Assembly: GCA_036417435.1 (NCBI GenBank)
Contig: CM070919.1
Span: 32,790,318 to 32,854,317 of the forward strand
DNA length: 64,000 nucleotides
Direction of reading: 5' to 3'
Origin: Inia geoffrensis
Lineage: Eukaryota > Chordata > Mammalia > Artiodactyla > Iniidae
The translations under genes were made by a program, and so were the position numbers. Positions 1-11,780 of this stretch are shown here, piece by piece (positions within the stretch are counted from its first letter, which is position 1; each line of letters starts with the position of its first letter). The notes below the pieces were generated by a model. It saw only the letters and a program-made list of their open reading frames with translations. It was not told the DNA's origin and did no database searches.

Positions 1-3000
1 CCATATTTTCTAAATATCCCTGGGATTATATAAATGCCCCTTAACAGTTCTCCTCTGAGACAGCTTTCAGGCTTGTTCTACTCTTTTACCTGAATCTTCC
101 TGACACTCTCAGCAACACTGTGTGACACAGTGATTTTTATTTTCCTTAAATGATTGGATAGAAATTTATGTCATAGCTAAAAGTAATATAATACTTATTA
201 AAATTATTAAGAGAAATTGTGACAATATAGTGGTTATAATAATTATATGTATACTATGTAAAACATTTATCAATCAATATGTAAGTAAAATTGTATATAA
301 AAACAATTGTTAGTATAATGCTTGAGCTCTCAAGCTCAAAAACTTTCAAAAGATATTAACTTGCTCATAAATCAAACCCAAAGTTGTTTAATTTTTAAGG
401 ATTTCCATAATTTTGCAGGACACCAGCAGCATTTCAATCCCGTCACATAGTTCTGACACACTATTTTATGGCTGGATCTCCTTATAATGTCTACACTCCT
501 ATCTATCCAGATACTTACCCCCAACACTTGCTTGTCTCTAAGACTGATGACACCTCTCCCTCAGCGCTCACCTTATGTCCCCCATCTCACTGATCTCCTC
601 TCACCAGATCTAGATCCTTGCTCTTATATTATGTACAGCGGTAGCTTTGAATATTTTATATAACTACCCCTTAAAGAACTTTAAAAACTGTCAAATCCCT
701 TGCACATATAATTTGTCAAATTTTTCTTCACAAAATTCGGCAGTTATAATAATTTCCAATATATTGTATATATGGTGATTCTAAAGAAAAATTATATTAT
801 TTAAAATGTAATCAAGTTTATGTATCATAGCTATTTGGTACCATATTTCATTAATTTAAAAACTGTGTCAAAAGTCTCTGTAAGACCCAAAAAAGGTCAT
901 TCTTGCTTTTCTTTGAAGGCATATTTATAATTCCAAAAATTTAAACTGTTTTATGCTTAAAATAATTTTCTCTAGCAAAATATATATACATATTAAACTG
1001 CATTTATGTATGTGTACCTATGTGTACACTCATTATTTCATGTAATTATAAGGGTCAAATATTTAAATAAATTTTCTCGGGATTAAGTAGTAATAATTAT
1101 TACTTATATATATAATTGGTTTAAATAAATGCCTATGTTGTGCATAAATATTAAATACAAATGAAATGAACATTTTTTCAAAATACATCTTAAATTAATA
1201 AGCCTTTGAATTCAGTTTATGGATCTCTAAGTCAATATTTATTGGTTGAATATGGCAGTGTTCTGCATCAACTCTACTTTTCTTTTTCACTTTGTTACCA
1301 TAACCACTGAGAAAACTTCTTCACATAAATAAGTAAAACAGAAAGAAATGTGCTGTGATATAGCAGTGTCACAATTATTTAAGCCCCTACTGATTTAAAA
1401 CTCAAAAATCATATAGTACTCTACCATCAAAAATAAACCCTATGTTTCATTGGTTAGTAGCTTGTTTCTGGTTTTACTCAATTTTTGCCTTGAGCCAAGT
1501 GTTGAAGACCACTTGACTTGAAATAAATGTGTTTCCTAGTCACTAGTCTCACATTTTCTCAATACAAACACCAATATGCAGTGCATCTTCTTTATACGTT
1601 GCTCCAGGATATTTTACACTCAGGGCAATGCCTAGACTAAGAAAGAAGAAATGCCTTTCTTTAGAAAATGGGTAAATGCTGTTATAATCTGACTGATTAA
1701 TTTTAAGAAAAGTATGTACAGAGGTTAAAGGTGTGAATGTTAACGTCTTTTAAATTATCTGTATGTATATACTCAGGAAATTTTGGCATACCTTCAGAAA
1801 TATGTGGACCCCATTTTGAAGACCACTGCTCTCCAGACCAGTGCTTTTCCAGCACTGGAAAAGCAGTCCAAAAATTAGGTCGTAATTTTAAGCTGACTGT
1901 GCTACTCATTGTCGTTTTATGAACATTTTAGTTCCTCAGGTAAGGTAGCATCACTTGAGTTATACTTAGTATATGTCATATACTTCTTGATACTAAACCA
2001 TATCGTTCAGTGCAGATTAGAATCCCAAATATATATGTGCTTAATTACCATTTTTAAAAGCATCAGTAAAAAAAAAAAAAGGGGGGGGGCCAAAAAAGCC
2101 CAAAAATCAAAAAAAAAAACAAAAAACCACACACGATTGTGGTCATTTTTATATGTTTATGCCAAAAATATTTTACATTCCAACCTCAGACCATTCTAAT
2201 TTATTTTGAATACAGCTATAAATTAGATTACAGCCTCCTACTGAATGGAAATTTAGATAGACTGCAAATTAGTAAAAGTCATTACATTTAAATTCAGTCT
2301 GTAACACAGTCAAATCCACAGGCACACTGTTTTCCCACAGGTATCCACATAAATTCAGAAAACTATATTTATGGTTATACTTATGTTTTATGTATGTGTG
2401 CATTATATTTATAGAGATTTATTTTGTTTTCACAATTGGATATTCCTTAAGGGCTAGTGTCACTTTTTTTTTTTTTAAAGCTGCATTTGGTTTTTGAGAT
2501 AGTCAACACATATAAAGAAGAAAAAGAAATTTGGGGGAAAAACGCACTATCAATTTATTTCAGAGTTTTAGAATTCAGTAGTTTTTTTCATAATTTTCTT
2601 CATTTTTATATCATCTTACTGTGTGTGTTGAACATAGTCAAACATCTACCTTTAAGCAGATCCCACATTCTAATGCATTTCCTTAATTTATTTCCATTTT
2701 AATTTAATTTTAACCTTGATACTCATTCAGACGATCAGCATAATCTTTATTCTGCTAAACTATTTGTTTTACATCATAAAAGTGTTTGTGAACACTTAGC
2801 CTTTTGCTGCTGCTTAACTAGGCAAGTTTTCAAATTTACATAAATATCTATAAAACTGTTCCTCCACATTAATAATCACATTTTTATGATTGACTTCCAA
2901 TATTTCTACCTAATTTTAAGATTGCAGAACTAGTCACAACTTAGTTGACTTTCTGAAGGGTTTCATACAAAACTTGTTCTATGAAGGTTACTACAGAATC

Positions 3001-3239
3001 CATTAATCTTTGTTTCATGGTAGATAATTTTTTTATATCCCAAAGTTGCTGACTTTGTGTTTCAAGGTAACAATATATATTAAACTATTTGTCTCTAGTC
3101 CTTTCCCACTGAAATAAACAAAAATATTAAGAATATAATCTGTAACAGTTCTGAAAAATAGGAATAGTTGACCTTAACTATGAAATCAGGAAATTCATAG
3201 ATGATGTAACATAATGCTATGAAACTGAGAAAAAATAAG
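1..3239. other. AT-rich sequence, nothing recognised
   Basis: No coding region, RNA gene or repeat family could be recognised here. The sequence is AT-rich with frequent stops in all frames. The short open frames in it have no family-like motifs. A mixed A/G low-complexity patch lies near 2068-2128. Strongly diverged old repeats below visual detection are possible. Confidence 0.6.
2068..2128. repeat. A-rich/G-run low-complexity tract
   Basis: A run of A is followed directly by a run of nine G, then A-rich sequence broken by CC pairs. It is simple low-complexity DNA. It creates a meaningless lysine-rich open frame in this region. An A-tail of an unrecognised retroelement is possible but no body could be seen upstream. 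Confidence 0.7.
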
Positions 3240-6020
3240 ATATTTACAAATATGGCCACATTTCATACTGTGGAAAGAAGAGCCCTATCCAAAATATAAC
3301 AGTATCAGTTCTGGTTTCAGCTCCAACATGAAAAAGAGTCACCACTCCTGTCCTTACCACAAGAAACTGGACAAACTGAAAAGAAGCAAGTCTTCCTGGA
3401 CCCACAAGAGGACAGAGATTGCAGGGTAATCTGCCACCTGAAATTTGGAGGTACAGGCTCATCTCATGAGAACCAGCCCAAATCTCTTTACCTGGAGCAG
3501 ACGCTGCTGGAACCATAACTGTTAGGAACATTTAAATGATAATTTTGATGAACTGCTTGGGAATGAATGTAGGCTTGTGTTGGAAGGAAAAGCTCCCGGG
3601 GACAGCAGCCTTAGAAGTGTCCTGTACTCTTGTGGGCTCTACCTGTGGGAAAACTACCAGGTTCTCATGATGAGGTTCTAAGAACGTCCCCCACATGGCT
3701 CCAGGAAGGAGGGGAAGAATAATCATTGTGAGCCATAAAGAAAGTCTCCTTGGTATATTTCACATAGCCTTCTCCATAACTCTCCATAGGGGAAACTTTG
3801 CCAGAGACTTATCTCCACTGGGGAACGACCATTCCTCCGACTCCAGCCCCTTTTATCCTTCCTGACTCATGAAGGGCAAAACAAAACCCTACAATGAATA
3901 AAGCTCAAGGCTTCAAGGTAATAGACAGGGCATGCTGCAGCCAGAGAAGGAAGTTGGGGTTAGAGGGGGAAAAAAGCTATTCCACTGAGGAGAAAGATTT
4001 ATGAAGGTCACAGTTCCAAAACATGAGCCCATTAAATGACTGAGATATGAACAGAAGATTGTAGAACAGCTCCACTACCCCACACCTTACTACCACAGCA
4101 ACAGGGCACCGGTGTAGTACCAGTGGTAGTTGAAAAGCAGCAAGATACAGACTTTCTTTGAGGAAGATTACCTAGGGAAGCCTAAAGTCAAGAGATAAGA
4201 CAAAACAAGGATACCGGGGAATGTGAAATGCGAAACCTCTGGCACCTATAGCCAAAGCAAATGTTAAACAGGGCCCAGCTCTTAGCTAGAGTAACAAAAC
4301 CTCACCATAGAAAGGTCTATTTGCCTCAATAGCCATAACTGATACATAATATCTGACTTTCAACAAAATTACAAGGTTGCAAGACATGACTAAAGGCAAG
4401 ATAAAACAGTCTGAAGAGACAAAGCAATCATTAGACCGGAGGCAGATATGACACAAATGTTGGAATTGTTAATAAAAAATTTGAAATCACTATGAATAAT
4501 ATGTTAGGTGCTCTAATGCAAAGAGTAGTCTAACATGCATGAACACAAGGGTAATGAAAGTAGGTGAAAGTTCTAAGAAAGAGGCAAAGGGAAATGCTAG
4601 AAATCAAAAACACTGTAATAGAAATGATGAATACCTTAGATGGTCAGTAAACAAGCTGAGGATAGAATCAAGCAACTGGAAGATAAGTGAATAGAAACTT
4701 CCCAAACTGAAATGCAAAGCAGGGAGAAAAAGGAAGGAAAAAAAAGCCAGAACAGAATATCCAAGACAAAAAGGTGTAATATATGCACAACTAGAAAACA
4801 GAAAGTGAAAACATAACAGACAAAATATTTTAAGTAAAAATAGCTGAGGGCTTTCTAAAATTAAAGACAAACACTGAACCACAGATTCAGTAAGCTCAGA
4901 GAATACCAAACAGGATAAATACAAGAAACAAACAAAAAGCCCTACATTTAGGCTTACTCTTTGCAAAAGGTAGAAAGCCAGACACAAGATAAGTTTTTGA
5001 AAGAAGCAGGGGGGAGGGGCACATAATTATAGAATAGGAAAAGGATTACAATTGATTTCTTGACATAAACTATGCAAGCAATTAGAGGAGTTATTTAAAG
5101 TGTTAAAAAAAAAAAGTGTATGACTCTAAATACAGTGAAATCAACCTTCAAATAAGGAAGGATAAATATTTTCATAAACTATAATGAGAAAATTCACCCC
5201 AGTAAACCTTCCCTGAAAGCAATGTTTTTTTCGGACAGAAGGAAAAGTAGTTCAGATACTCAAATGATAAAAGGAAGATTATTGGAAAATAATTAAATAG
5301 AATTAAAATAAAATCCTTCATTTTTCTTATTCTTAATATAAAATATAACTGCTTAAAACAGTAGTAAGAATGTACTGAGTAATGATAGCATATGGATAAG
5401 TGAAATGGATGACACCAGTTGTAGAAAAAAAACAGAAGGGAGAAATTAGGAATATTGTCACAAGGTACTTGTACTACAGGTGAAGTGATATATTAGTATT
5501 ACTCAAAGGTGACTTTAAAATTAAAATATATATTGTAAACTCTAGGGCAACAACTGAAAAATAAAAATAAAAGTAAATATAATTGATATGCTAAGAGAGA
5601 AATTAGTATGGAATCATATAAGTGTTCAATGAAAACTAGACAGCAAAAGAGAACAAAAACAGAGCAAATGCAATAAATAGGTATTAGTTATGAACATTAT
5701 AAATGTGAATGGTGTAAGTACACCACTTAAAAGCCACAGACTGTCAGAGCAGATAACAAATATGAAGCAAGTATATATTTAAAGTAGATTTCTTGTAGAA
5801 AATATAAAGATGCGTGTTAAAAGTAAAGGACCCTAGAAAGATATGCCATGCTAATTCTAATCGAAAATTTAAAAAATAAAAAAGCTGGAGCAGCTAGAGA
5901 AACATCAGAATTAACATCTTACTTATGAGAAATTGAATGTGGGATATATAAGGAATTCTGTACTATGTCATTATTGTTCTGTAAATCTAAGACTATTTTA
6001 AAATTTAAAAAGTAACTACA
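3240..6020 (+). mobile_element. Ancient L1M-type LINE: 5' UTR, ORF1 remnant and joined 3' end
   Basis: From about 4300 to 5930 the sequence follows the order of an old mammalian L1M element on the + strand. There is a leader-like part, then ORF1-like sequence (a methionine/leucine-rich coiled-coil-like part near 4450-4800, then a part like the ORF1 C-terminal domain near 5040-5300). This is followed by the inter-ORF spacer and the first codons of an endonuclease-like region (about 5700-5930). It then jumps to what looks like an L1 3' end (5937-6020), so most of ORF2 is deleted. All frames are riddled with stops. The 5' limit (3240) is uncertain; 3240-4240 is only weakly L1-like. Family assignment is from memory of consensus wording. 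Confidence 0.6.
4440..5300 (+). pseudogene. L1M ORF1 remnant
   Basis: This is degraded coding sequence of an L1 ORF1 protein, the RNA-binding chaperone that coats L1 RNA. The DNA can be followed through the coiled-coil part and towards the C-terminal nucleic-acid-binding part. It carries many stops and indels and cannot make protein. The reverse strand of this AT-rich stretch gives a hydrophobic 127-residue open frame (4604-4987), which I regard as a shadow. Confidence 0.5.
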
Positions 6021-6039
6021 TTCATTACAATCAATACTA

Positions 6040-6589
6040 GAGTAAATCTCCTTGTGTATAACCCCGTCCTTTTATAAGGAGAGTTGTAAGAAAAATTGTT
6101 GGTTAATATGTTTATTCATTTATAATTTTCCAAAATTTTGTCAAATTGCCCTTCAGAAAGGTGCCATTAAATTTACAGTTCCACCTTCAATATGTGAGAA
6201 TGCTTGTTTATTCACATGCTTATCAGCATAGGTTATAATCAAACTATCAATATTTCATCTTTTCCAGTATAATAGGCAAAAGTGATATCTCACGGGCTTC
6301 CCTGGTGGTGCAGTGGTTGAGAGTCCGCCTGCCGATGCAGGGGACACGGGTTCATGCCCCGGTCCGGGAAGATCCCACATGCCGCGGAGCAGCTGGGCCC
6401 GTGAGCCATGGCCGCTGAGCCTGCGCGTCCAGAGCCTGTGCTCCGCAACGGGAGAGGCCACCACAGTGAGAGGCCCGCGTACAGCCAAAAAAAAAAAAAA
6501 AAAAAAAAAAGTGGTATCTCACTGTTTTAATTATGCAATTCTTTAGAATGAATGCAAAGGCATTTTTATATGTCTATGGGCCATTTGAA
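6040..6589 (-). mobile_element. Antisense L1M fragment (ORF2 C-terminal part), split by a SINE
   Basis: Read on the minus strand, 6040-6293 and 6511-6589 form one continuous L1 segment from the end of ORF2. It is the part that in many L1s reads as a quality-control-like phrase about measuring mutated targets in the reverse complement. The CHR-2 SINE at 6294-6510 interrupts it, and the L1 continues in register on the far side. The element is old and degraded. Boundaries are approximate. Confidence 0.6.
6294..6510 (+). mobile_element. CHR-2-type tRNA-derived SINE
   Basis: This is a complete SINE of the cetacean CHR-2 type, beginning GGGCTTCCCTGG and ending in a long A-tail. The RNA polymerase III promoter is recognisable: an A-box-like TGGTGCAGTGG at 6306-6316 and a B box GGTTCATGCC at 6349-6358. 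A target-site duplication flanks it: AGTGATATCTCAC at 6281-6293 and AGTGGTATCTCAC at 6510-6522, with one mismatch. The body is CpG-rich and close to the other CHR-2 copies here, so it is fairly young. The open frames on both strands are SINE shadows. Confidence 0.93.
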
Positions 6590-6765
6590 GACACACTGCC
6601 CGGATTTGTATCCTGGCTCCATAGTTTACTATGTGAACTTGAGCAAATTCCTTAACCTTTCTGTGCCTCATGGGTCACTTATGATGATTATATGAGTTAA
6701 CATTTATAAAGTACTTAAATCTATGCTTGGCAGATAGTATATAAGTATTTGACAAAAATAAAATA
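6590..6765 (+). mobile_element. MIR SINE
   Basis: The stretch follows the MIR core in order: a 'TGTGAACTTGAGCAA' type segment, the 'CCTTAACCTTTCTGTGCCTC' type core, then a TATGAGTTAA and AAAGTACTTA segment typical of the 3' half. MIR is an ancient mammalian tRNA-derived SINE. It directly abuts the antisense L1 fragment on its left. Confidence 0.8.
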
Positions 6766-7084
6766 TACATTTCTTTCTCAAAAAAAGTACATTAAAATCA
6801 CATTAAGCAGTAAAAGTACAATAATCTATTGTGAAAGAAATAATTTCCAAGTATTTGTTCATACATAGAAAAGCAAAAAATAAAGAATATCTATCAAATC
6901 ATTAATTATGATTGACTTTGGAGGCCTTTCCATAATATGTATATTTCTAATGTTAATATCATCTCATATTTTTTAGGTCTCATTCCTTAGACTCAGGCCT
7001 AAAAGGGGAGTTTTTATGTAAGTGATTTACTGCAAGAGTATTCTCCAGTAAAATGGGCAAGGGAGTGACGGAAGCATAACAGGA
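6766..7084. other. Nothing recognised
   Basis: AT-rich DNA between a MIR and an L1 3' end. No open frame or repeat family could be supported. Confidence 0.5.
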
Positions 7085-7508
7085 CAGACAGCGACATGGA
7101 TGGACCTAGAGATTGTCATACGGAGTGAAGTAAGTCAGAGAGAGACAAAATATCATATGATATTGCTTACATGTGGAATCTGAAAAAAATGGTATAAGGA
7201 ACTTATTTACAAAAGAGAAATAGAGTCACAGATGTAGAAAACAAACTTACACTTACCAAGTGGGAAAGGCAGGGGGACAAACTGGGAGATCAGGATTGAC
7301 ATATCCACTATATATAAAATAGATAACTAATACGGACCTACTGTACAGCACAGGGAACTCTACTCAATACTCTGTAATGACCTATATGGGAAAAGAATCT
7401 AAAAAAGAGTGGATATATGTATATGTAGAACTGATTCACTTTACTGTACAGCAGAAACTAACAACACTGTAAATCAACTGTACTTCAATAAAAATTAATT
7501 TAAAAAGA
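7085..7508 (+). mobile_element. 5'-truncated L1: end of ORF2 and 3' UTR
   Basis: It starts in the last codons of ORF2 (the 'atggatggacctagag' segment that encodes the M-D-L-E motif near the ORF2 end). It continues through the L1 3' UTR phrases shared with the full-length copies at 25617-26040 and 62977-63347, and ends in an A-rich tail. No clear target-site duplication was found. This is a typical dead 5'-truncated insertion. Confidence 0.85.
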
Positions 7509-8598
7509 AAACAAAGTATAGAAAAAGCTAAACAGTATGGCTCAGGCTGATTTCACAGGCACCCCTAGAGTTTCAATGGCACTCCACAGTTGTCATGCCT
7601 CAATACAAAGGGCCTGGCTTTTGTAGCTCATAACAGATCATCATGGGCTTCAGTCCCCACTGCTACCAGGGTATGCATATCAGGACAGCAAAATAAAAAA
7701 AATTTACAGCATGAATATGTATTACTTTTCTAAGCACAAAACAATGATAATTTGTTTCATGTAGGCTGTTCAACCCATTCATTGGTAGTTATAACTTAGG
7801 TAAAGCCATCTTTTTAAATTTCTGTTCTTCTGCTATTTTTCAAATAACCCACGGTATATGCCTTTCTAGAATATGTATACTACCAAATAGCATAGGATGC
7901 TGACACAATTTTCTGTTTGTGTGTTTTTCCAAAGCAGATTACATACTGTCCTAGAGATTACTTTTCCTTACTGCTCTCCTAAGTATTTAAATGGCTTAAA
8001 ATTAGGCCCAGAGTCTAGTCTACAAAACAGGAAATGAACTAGTAGCTTTTATTCCAATGGAATCATAAATCCTCAATTTAAATGATTCTCTCATCTACAA
8101 CTTTGTTAATTATCTGTCAATTATCTGATTTTACTCCGTATTTTGAAAGCTAAATCACTACTATTCAATTAATTTAAGCTTTTACAATGTAAAAGTGTAG
8201 TTTTAAGAGAGCAGCTGTTCTAAACTGTTATTTACTTATTCAGACAAGACTATTGCTTCAGAGACACCAAGCCTTCAAAGGAAACTTAACTAGGTATTCA
8301 GGAATAAAATGAAGTGACATTTTCTCTACAAAAATACAAGAATCTTTTTTATTCTAAAAATGGTACTTTCTATTGAAGAATAATGTAATCAGTTCATAAA
8401 GTACAAATAACTGCTTTGGATATTTTGGATATATTTGGATAGAAACGTGTTATAACCTATTACTGTTTACATAATACCAGACATTGGCTGGTAATCCAGA
8501 TCAAATCATGGGGATATCAAAAGCAATTAACTGAGTCATAGGCAGAAACTTTGCTCTCTTTCTATTAGAAATTAAGTGTCTTTAAAAAAGAAAAATGC
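7509..8598. other. Nothing recognised
   Basis: About 1.1 kb of AT-rich DNA with no supported repeat, open frame or RNA gene. Confidence 0.5.
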
Positions 8599-8816
8599 GG
8601 GCTTCCCTGGCGGAGCAGTGGTTGAGAGTCCGCCTGCCGATGCAGGGGACACGGGTTCGTGCCCCGGTCCGGGAAGATCCCACATGCCGCGGAGCGGCTG
8701 GGCCCGTGAGCCATGGCCGCTGAGCCTGCGCGTCCGGAGCCTGTGCTCCGCAACGGGAGAGGCCACAGCAGTGAGAGGCCTGCGTACCGCAAAAAACATA
8801 AATAAAAAATAAAAAA
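8599..8816 (+). mobile_element. CHR-2-type tRNA-derived SINE
   Basis: This SINE has the same family head and body as the copy at 6294, with more CpG sites retained and the B box GGTTCGTGCC at 8654-8663. The A-box region is altered (GGCGGAGCAGTGG in place of GGCGCAGTGG). The tail is A-rich but broken by CATA and TAA units, not a pure poly-A. A target duplication could not be fixed because both flanks are A-rich. Confidence 0.93.
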
Positions 8817-10098
8817 GCTTGACTCATGGTTCACTTAAGGATGAGAATGGCAAGAATGCATTGTATATAGATAGATATACATGTTTGTACTAAATGCACT
8901 GAACATATATATGTTCCTAAATATAATTTTAACACTGCTCATTCCACCCATTGATTTTCAAAAAATTAGAAGAAACTATTAAAGTGAAGAAAATATCTAC
9001 CCAAAATTAGGAAAGATAAAGTTTTACATGAATACAATTTCTTTTGCTTGCCTCCTGAATATATTTTAGAGTATAGTTAACTTACTTCATTGTATTACAC
9101 ACAAATAAAATCCAAGCTCAATTTAAGAAAGCTATACATTATACTACTGTACTTATATATTTTTAATGCCGTTCATATTTTAAGTATCTTTTCTTTATGA
9201 AGAATTGATACTTGTCATCCAGACTTCTTTAATTATTAACTTATGAGTAAAAAAATCTTCAAAAGTTAAACTAGTTATCTGGTAAGAACTATTCTGTCTT
9301 TAATCAAAGATATATCAAGTCTGTTTGATCTGATGAACAATGGTTTTGAAAAAAAAATAAACCCTGCTTTTGGTCAGTTGATTAAAGGTAGTTTCTCAAT
9401 CTTCTATCATTTCAGAGATAAAAAATCTAATTTAATTAATGATAGATTCCAATTTTAACTGCCAAAAAATACACTGAATAAAATTACACATTAGGCTAGA
9501 GAAGTTCTACATAGTGTATTAGGATTTACACTATTTTAACATTTTATTTTGATTTTAATAAAACAGTTCAAGTTGGGTTGTATTCAGAAATGCAATTTTA
9601 AATCCTAATACATTTAGTAATGATTGTAATAGTGAATCAAAATGATATGAATAATTAAAAAGGGAAGATATAATTTAAGAGGGGAAACATGGCTATATTG
9701 GTATAATTGGACAGCTATGTTTTAAATCATATTTAATGTAATGATTTTCAATTAATAAACTTAATTTTAAGATATTAAGCTATCTGTTTAAATTTGTAGC
9801 ACTCTATGCAATAATACTTATATCTATATAGGTGACATATTATACAGAAAGAAATATTTTGCTATGTTTCATCTTTATATATTTAGAGCAGTCATAGAGA
9901 AAAGGATATAATAAAATAATTTTAAACATGAGTGTGGATCTTAACTAAGAAAAAAAGCTAGATATCATGTGACTGACCGATTTGCAAGGGTTTCAGAATC
10001 AGGGCTGTGTTTCCATACATTTCTATTAATTCAATATGCTTTAAAGCTAATATTTATTTTCCTCTCAGTTTTACATAATCTGAAAAGACAGGCATCAG
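8817..10098. other. AT-rich sequence, nothing recognised
   Basis: Strongly AT-rich, with frequent stops on all frames. No repeat or gene could be supported. Confidence 0.5.
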
Positions 10099-10109
10099 AA
10101 ATTTAAGTT

Positions 10110-11780
10110 GAGAGGGTGGCCCAAGTTGGCAACACAGGAAGACCTTGAACTCAACTCCTCCGAGGGACACACCAAATCTACAGCTACATATGGAACAGTT
10201 CCTGCTGAAAAAGAACTGAGAACCAGATAACCTGCTCCTCCGCAACAGAGAATCACAGGACCGCAGTGGGATGGGCAGGAGAGGCAGATGGGGTCTCACC
10301 AAAACCCCCAGCCCCAGTGCAACAATCCACAGTAGGGAGGGATCTCATGTAAGTTCTGGAGATCCTCTCAGAGGAGTGAGAGATTTGTGCCCCACAGCAG
10401 GCAACACAACCCTCGGGACCTGCACCAGAGACACGAGCCCCCCCCAAAGATCTGACGTAGAAAATAAATGGGTTGACATCCAAGGGACCCAAAGGGCTGT
10501 GGGTAACAGATCCTCCTTTAAAGGGCTCACATGCAATTCCCTTGCCCGGCGACCCAGCGCAAAAGCAGCAGTTTGAAAAGCACCTACACTGTATGTGAAG
10601 ATTCATTTGCTAACCTTAAAGCATCGCTAGTGGGGAAGTGGGCAGTTAGGACTATCTCCAGAGATAGACGTGCTGACAGACAACATTCTTACACTCCCCG
10701 CTACCCTGCTGGCGTAGGCAGGCACACACAGACATGGTAACCTCCTGCTGCCTTGCCGAGGCCTCTGGGGGCAGCTGGCTGTGGCACTACCCACTACCGA
10801 AGCTGGTGAGCACGGGTGGCTGCAGTACTCCCCTTCTCCCCGGCTGGGAAGCAAGAGCAATCACTGGCCGCCCTTCTCCCTAGCTGAAGCCAGTGGGTGC
10901 ACACAGACAAGTCATCTACCCTCTGCATCTCTGAGGCTGGCGTGTGCATGCAGTCAAGGCATTTCCCCACTGCCTCGCTGACGCTAATGAGCGTGCCCTG
11001 CCCTGCACACTCTCCAGCTGCCTCACTAAAGCCAGCAGGAGCAGGTCACACAGATCCCCACAGGGGAGGCCACTTGATTGCCTGGCCTGGTGGCCAAGGG
11101 AGCCTGCTTTCCTGGGCTCCAGGAACACAGGGCTTTAACGACTGAAAAGCCAGTTATTGGTAGGCTACCACCCCCAGGGCACTGCACAGACAGCAGACTG
11201 AAACACAGCCCCAGCCTTCCTGTGAAAAAGGCCCATTCACTAGGAGCTTCAGCCTGAGGGACAGGCTTCAGGTGTGCTGCACACCTAGAGGCTATGAAGG
11301 CACTCTCAGGGGCTGTAAGCAGGGAGACGCTTTCCTTGCACAGTTCCTTGACTTTTCTATAGCCTAACAGTACCTCCCAGAAAGGAGCTTATACAAAAAT
11401 CATCTGGGGCCCCAGTTTTTCCAACTGTTACCTGGGGAACACCTTCAGATGTCCTGGTCTAGAGGCCAACAGGGTTTACGACTGCAGCCCCACAGAACTG
11501 GATATATTTGCCTACTTTAAAAGCTGTTCCCTGAAGTCTAGCTTCCCATCAACATGAAACTAGGTGCTAAGTGAGATCCTTTCTCTTGGAACACGGACAG
11601 GTCTTGGCACACGCTCAACAGCGGGGACCTACTGAGAAGAAATCAGGCTGCTTAGACAACCATGAAAGTTTGAGAGACAACCAAGAGCTAGAGCAAGGCT
11701 GAACAATGACTTTCATTTTCTACACAAGGCCATTCCTTCAAGACTGGGACATGTAGCTGTTCCACTTAATACAAAGAAAC
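10110..11780 (+). promoter_or_regulatory. L1 5' UTR (promoter region) with degenerate tandem units
   Basis: This is a GC-richer leader of an L1, different from the surrounding AT-rich DNA. It starts with the 'tggcccaag...' L1 leader wording also used by other laurasiatherian L1s. Between about 10758 and 11045 a short motif recurs in degenerate form (a CTGCC-rich part, then a GAAGC(C)NGTG part) near 10796, 10882, 10973 and 11021. This suggests a decayed tandem array. The several 60-117 residue open frames here on both strands have no coding signature. Confidence 0.6.

Noticed and set aside
4604..4987. 127-residue hydrophobic minus-strand open frame resembling a membrane protein
   Set aside because: It is the antisense of purine-rich L1 ORF1 sequence, which automatically gives Leu/Phe/Ser-rich translation.
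6294..6510. tRNA gene suggested by A and B boxes
   Set aside because: The tRNA-like head is part of a SINE with a target duplication and A-tail. It has no cloverleaf or 3' end of a functional tRNA.
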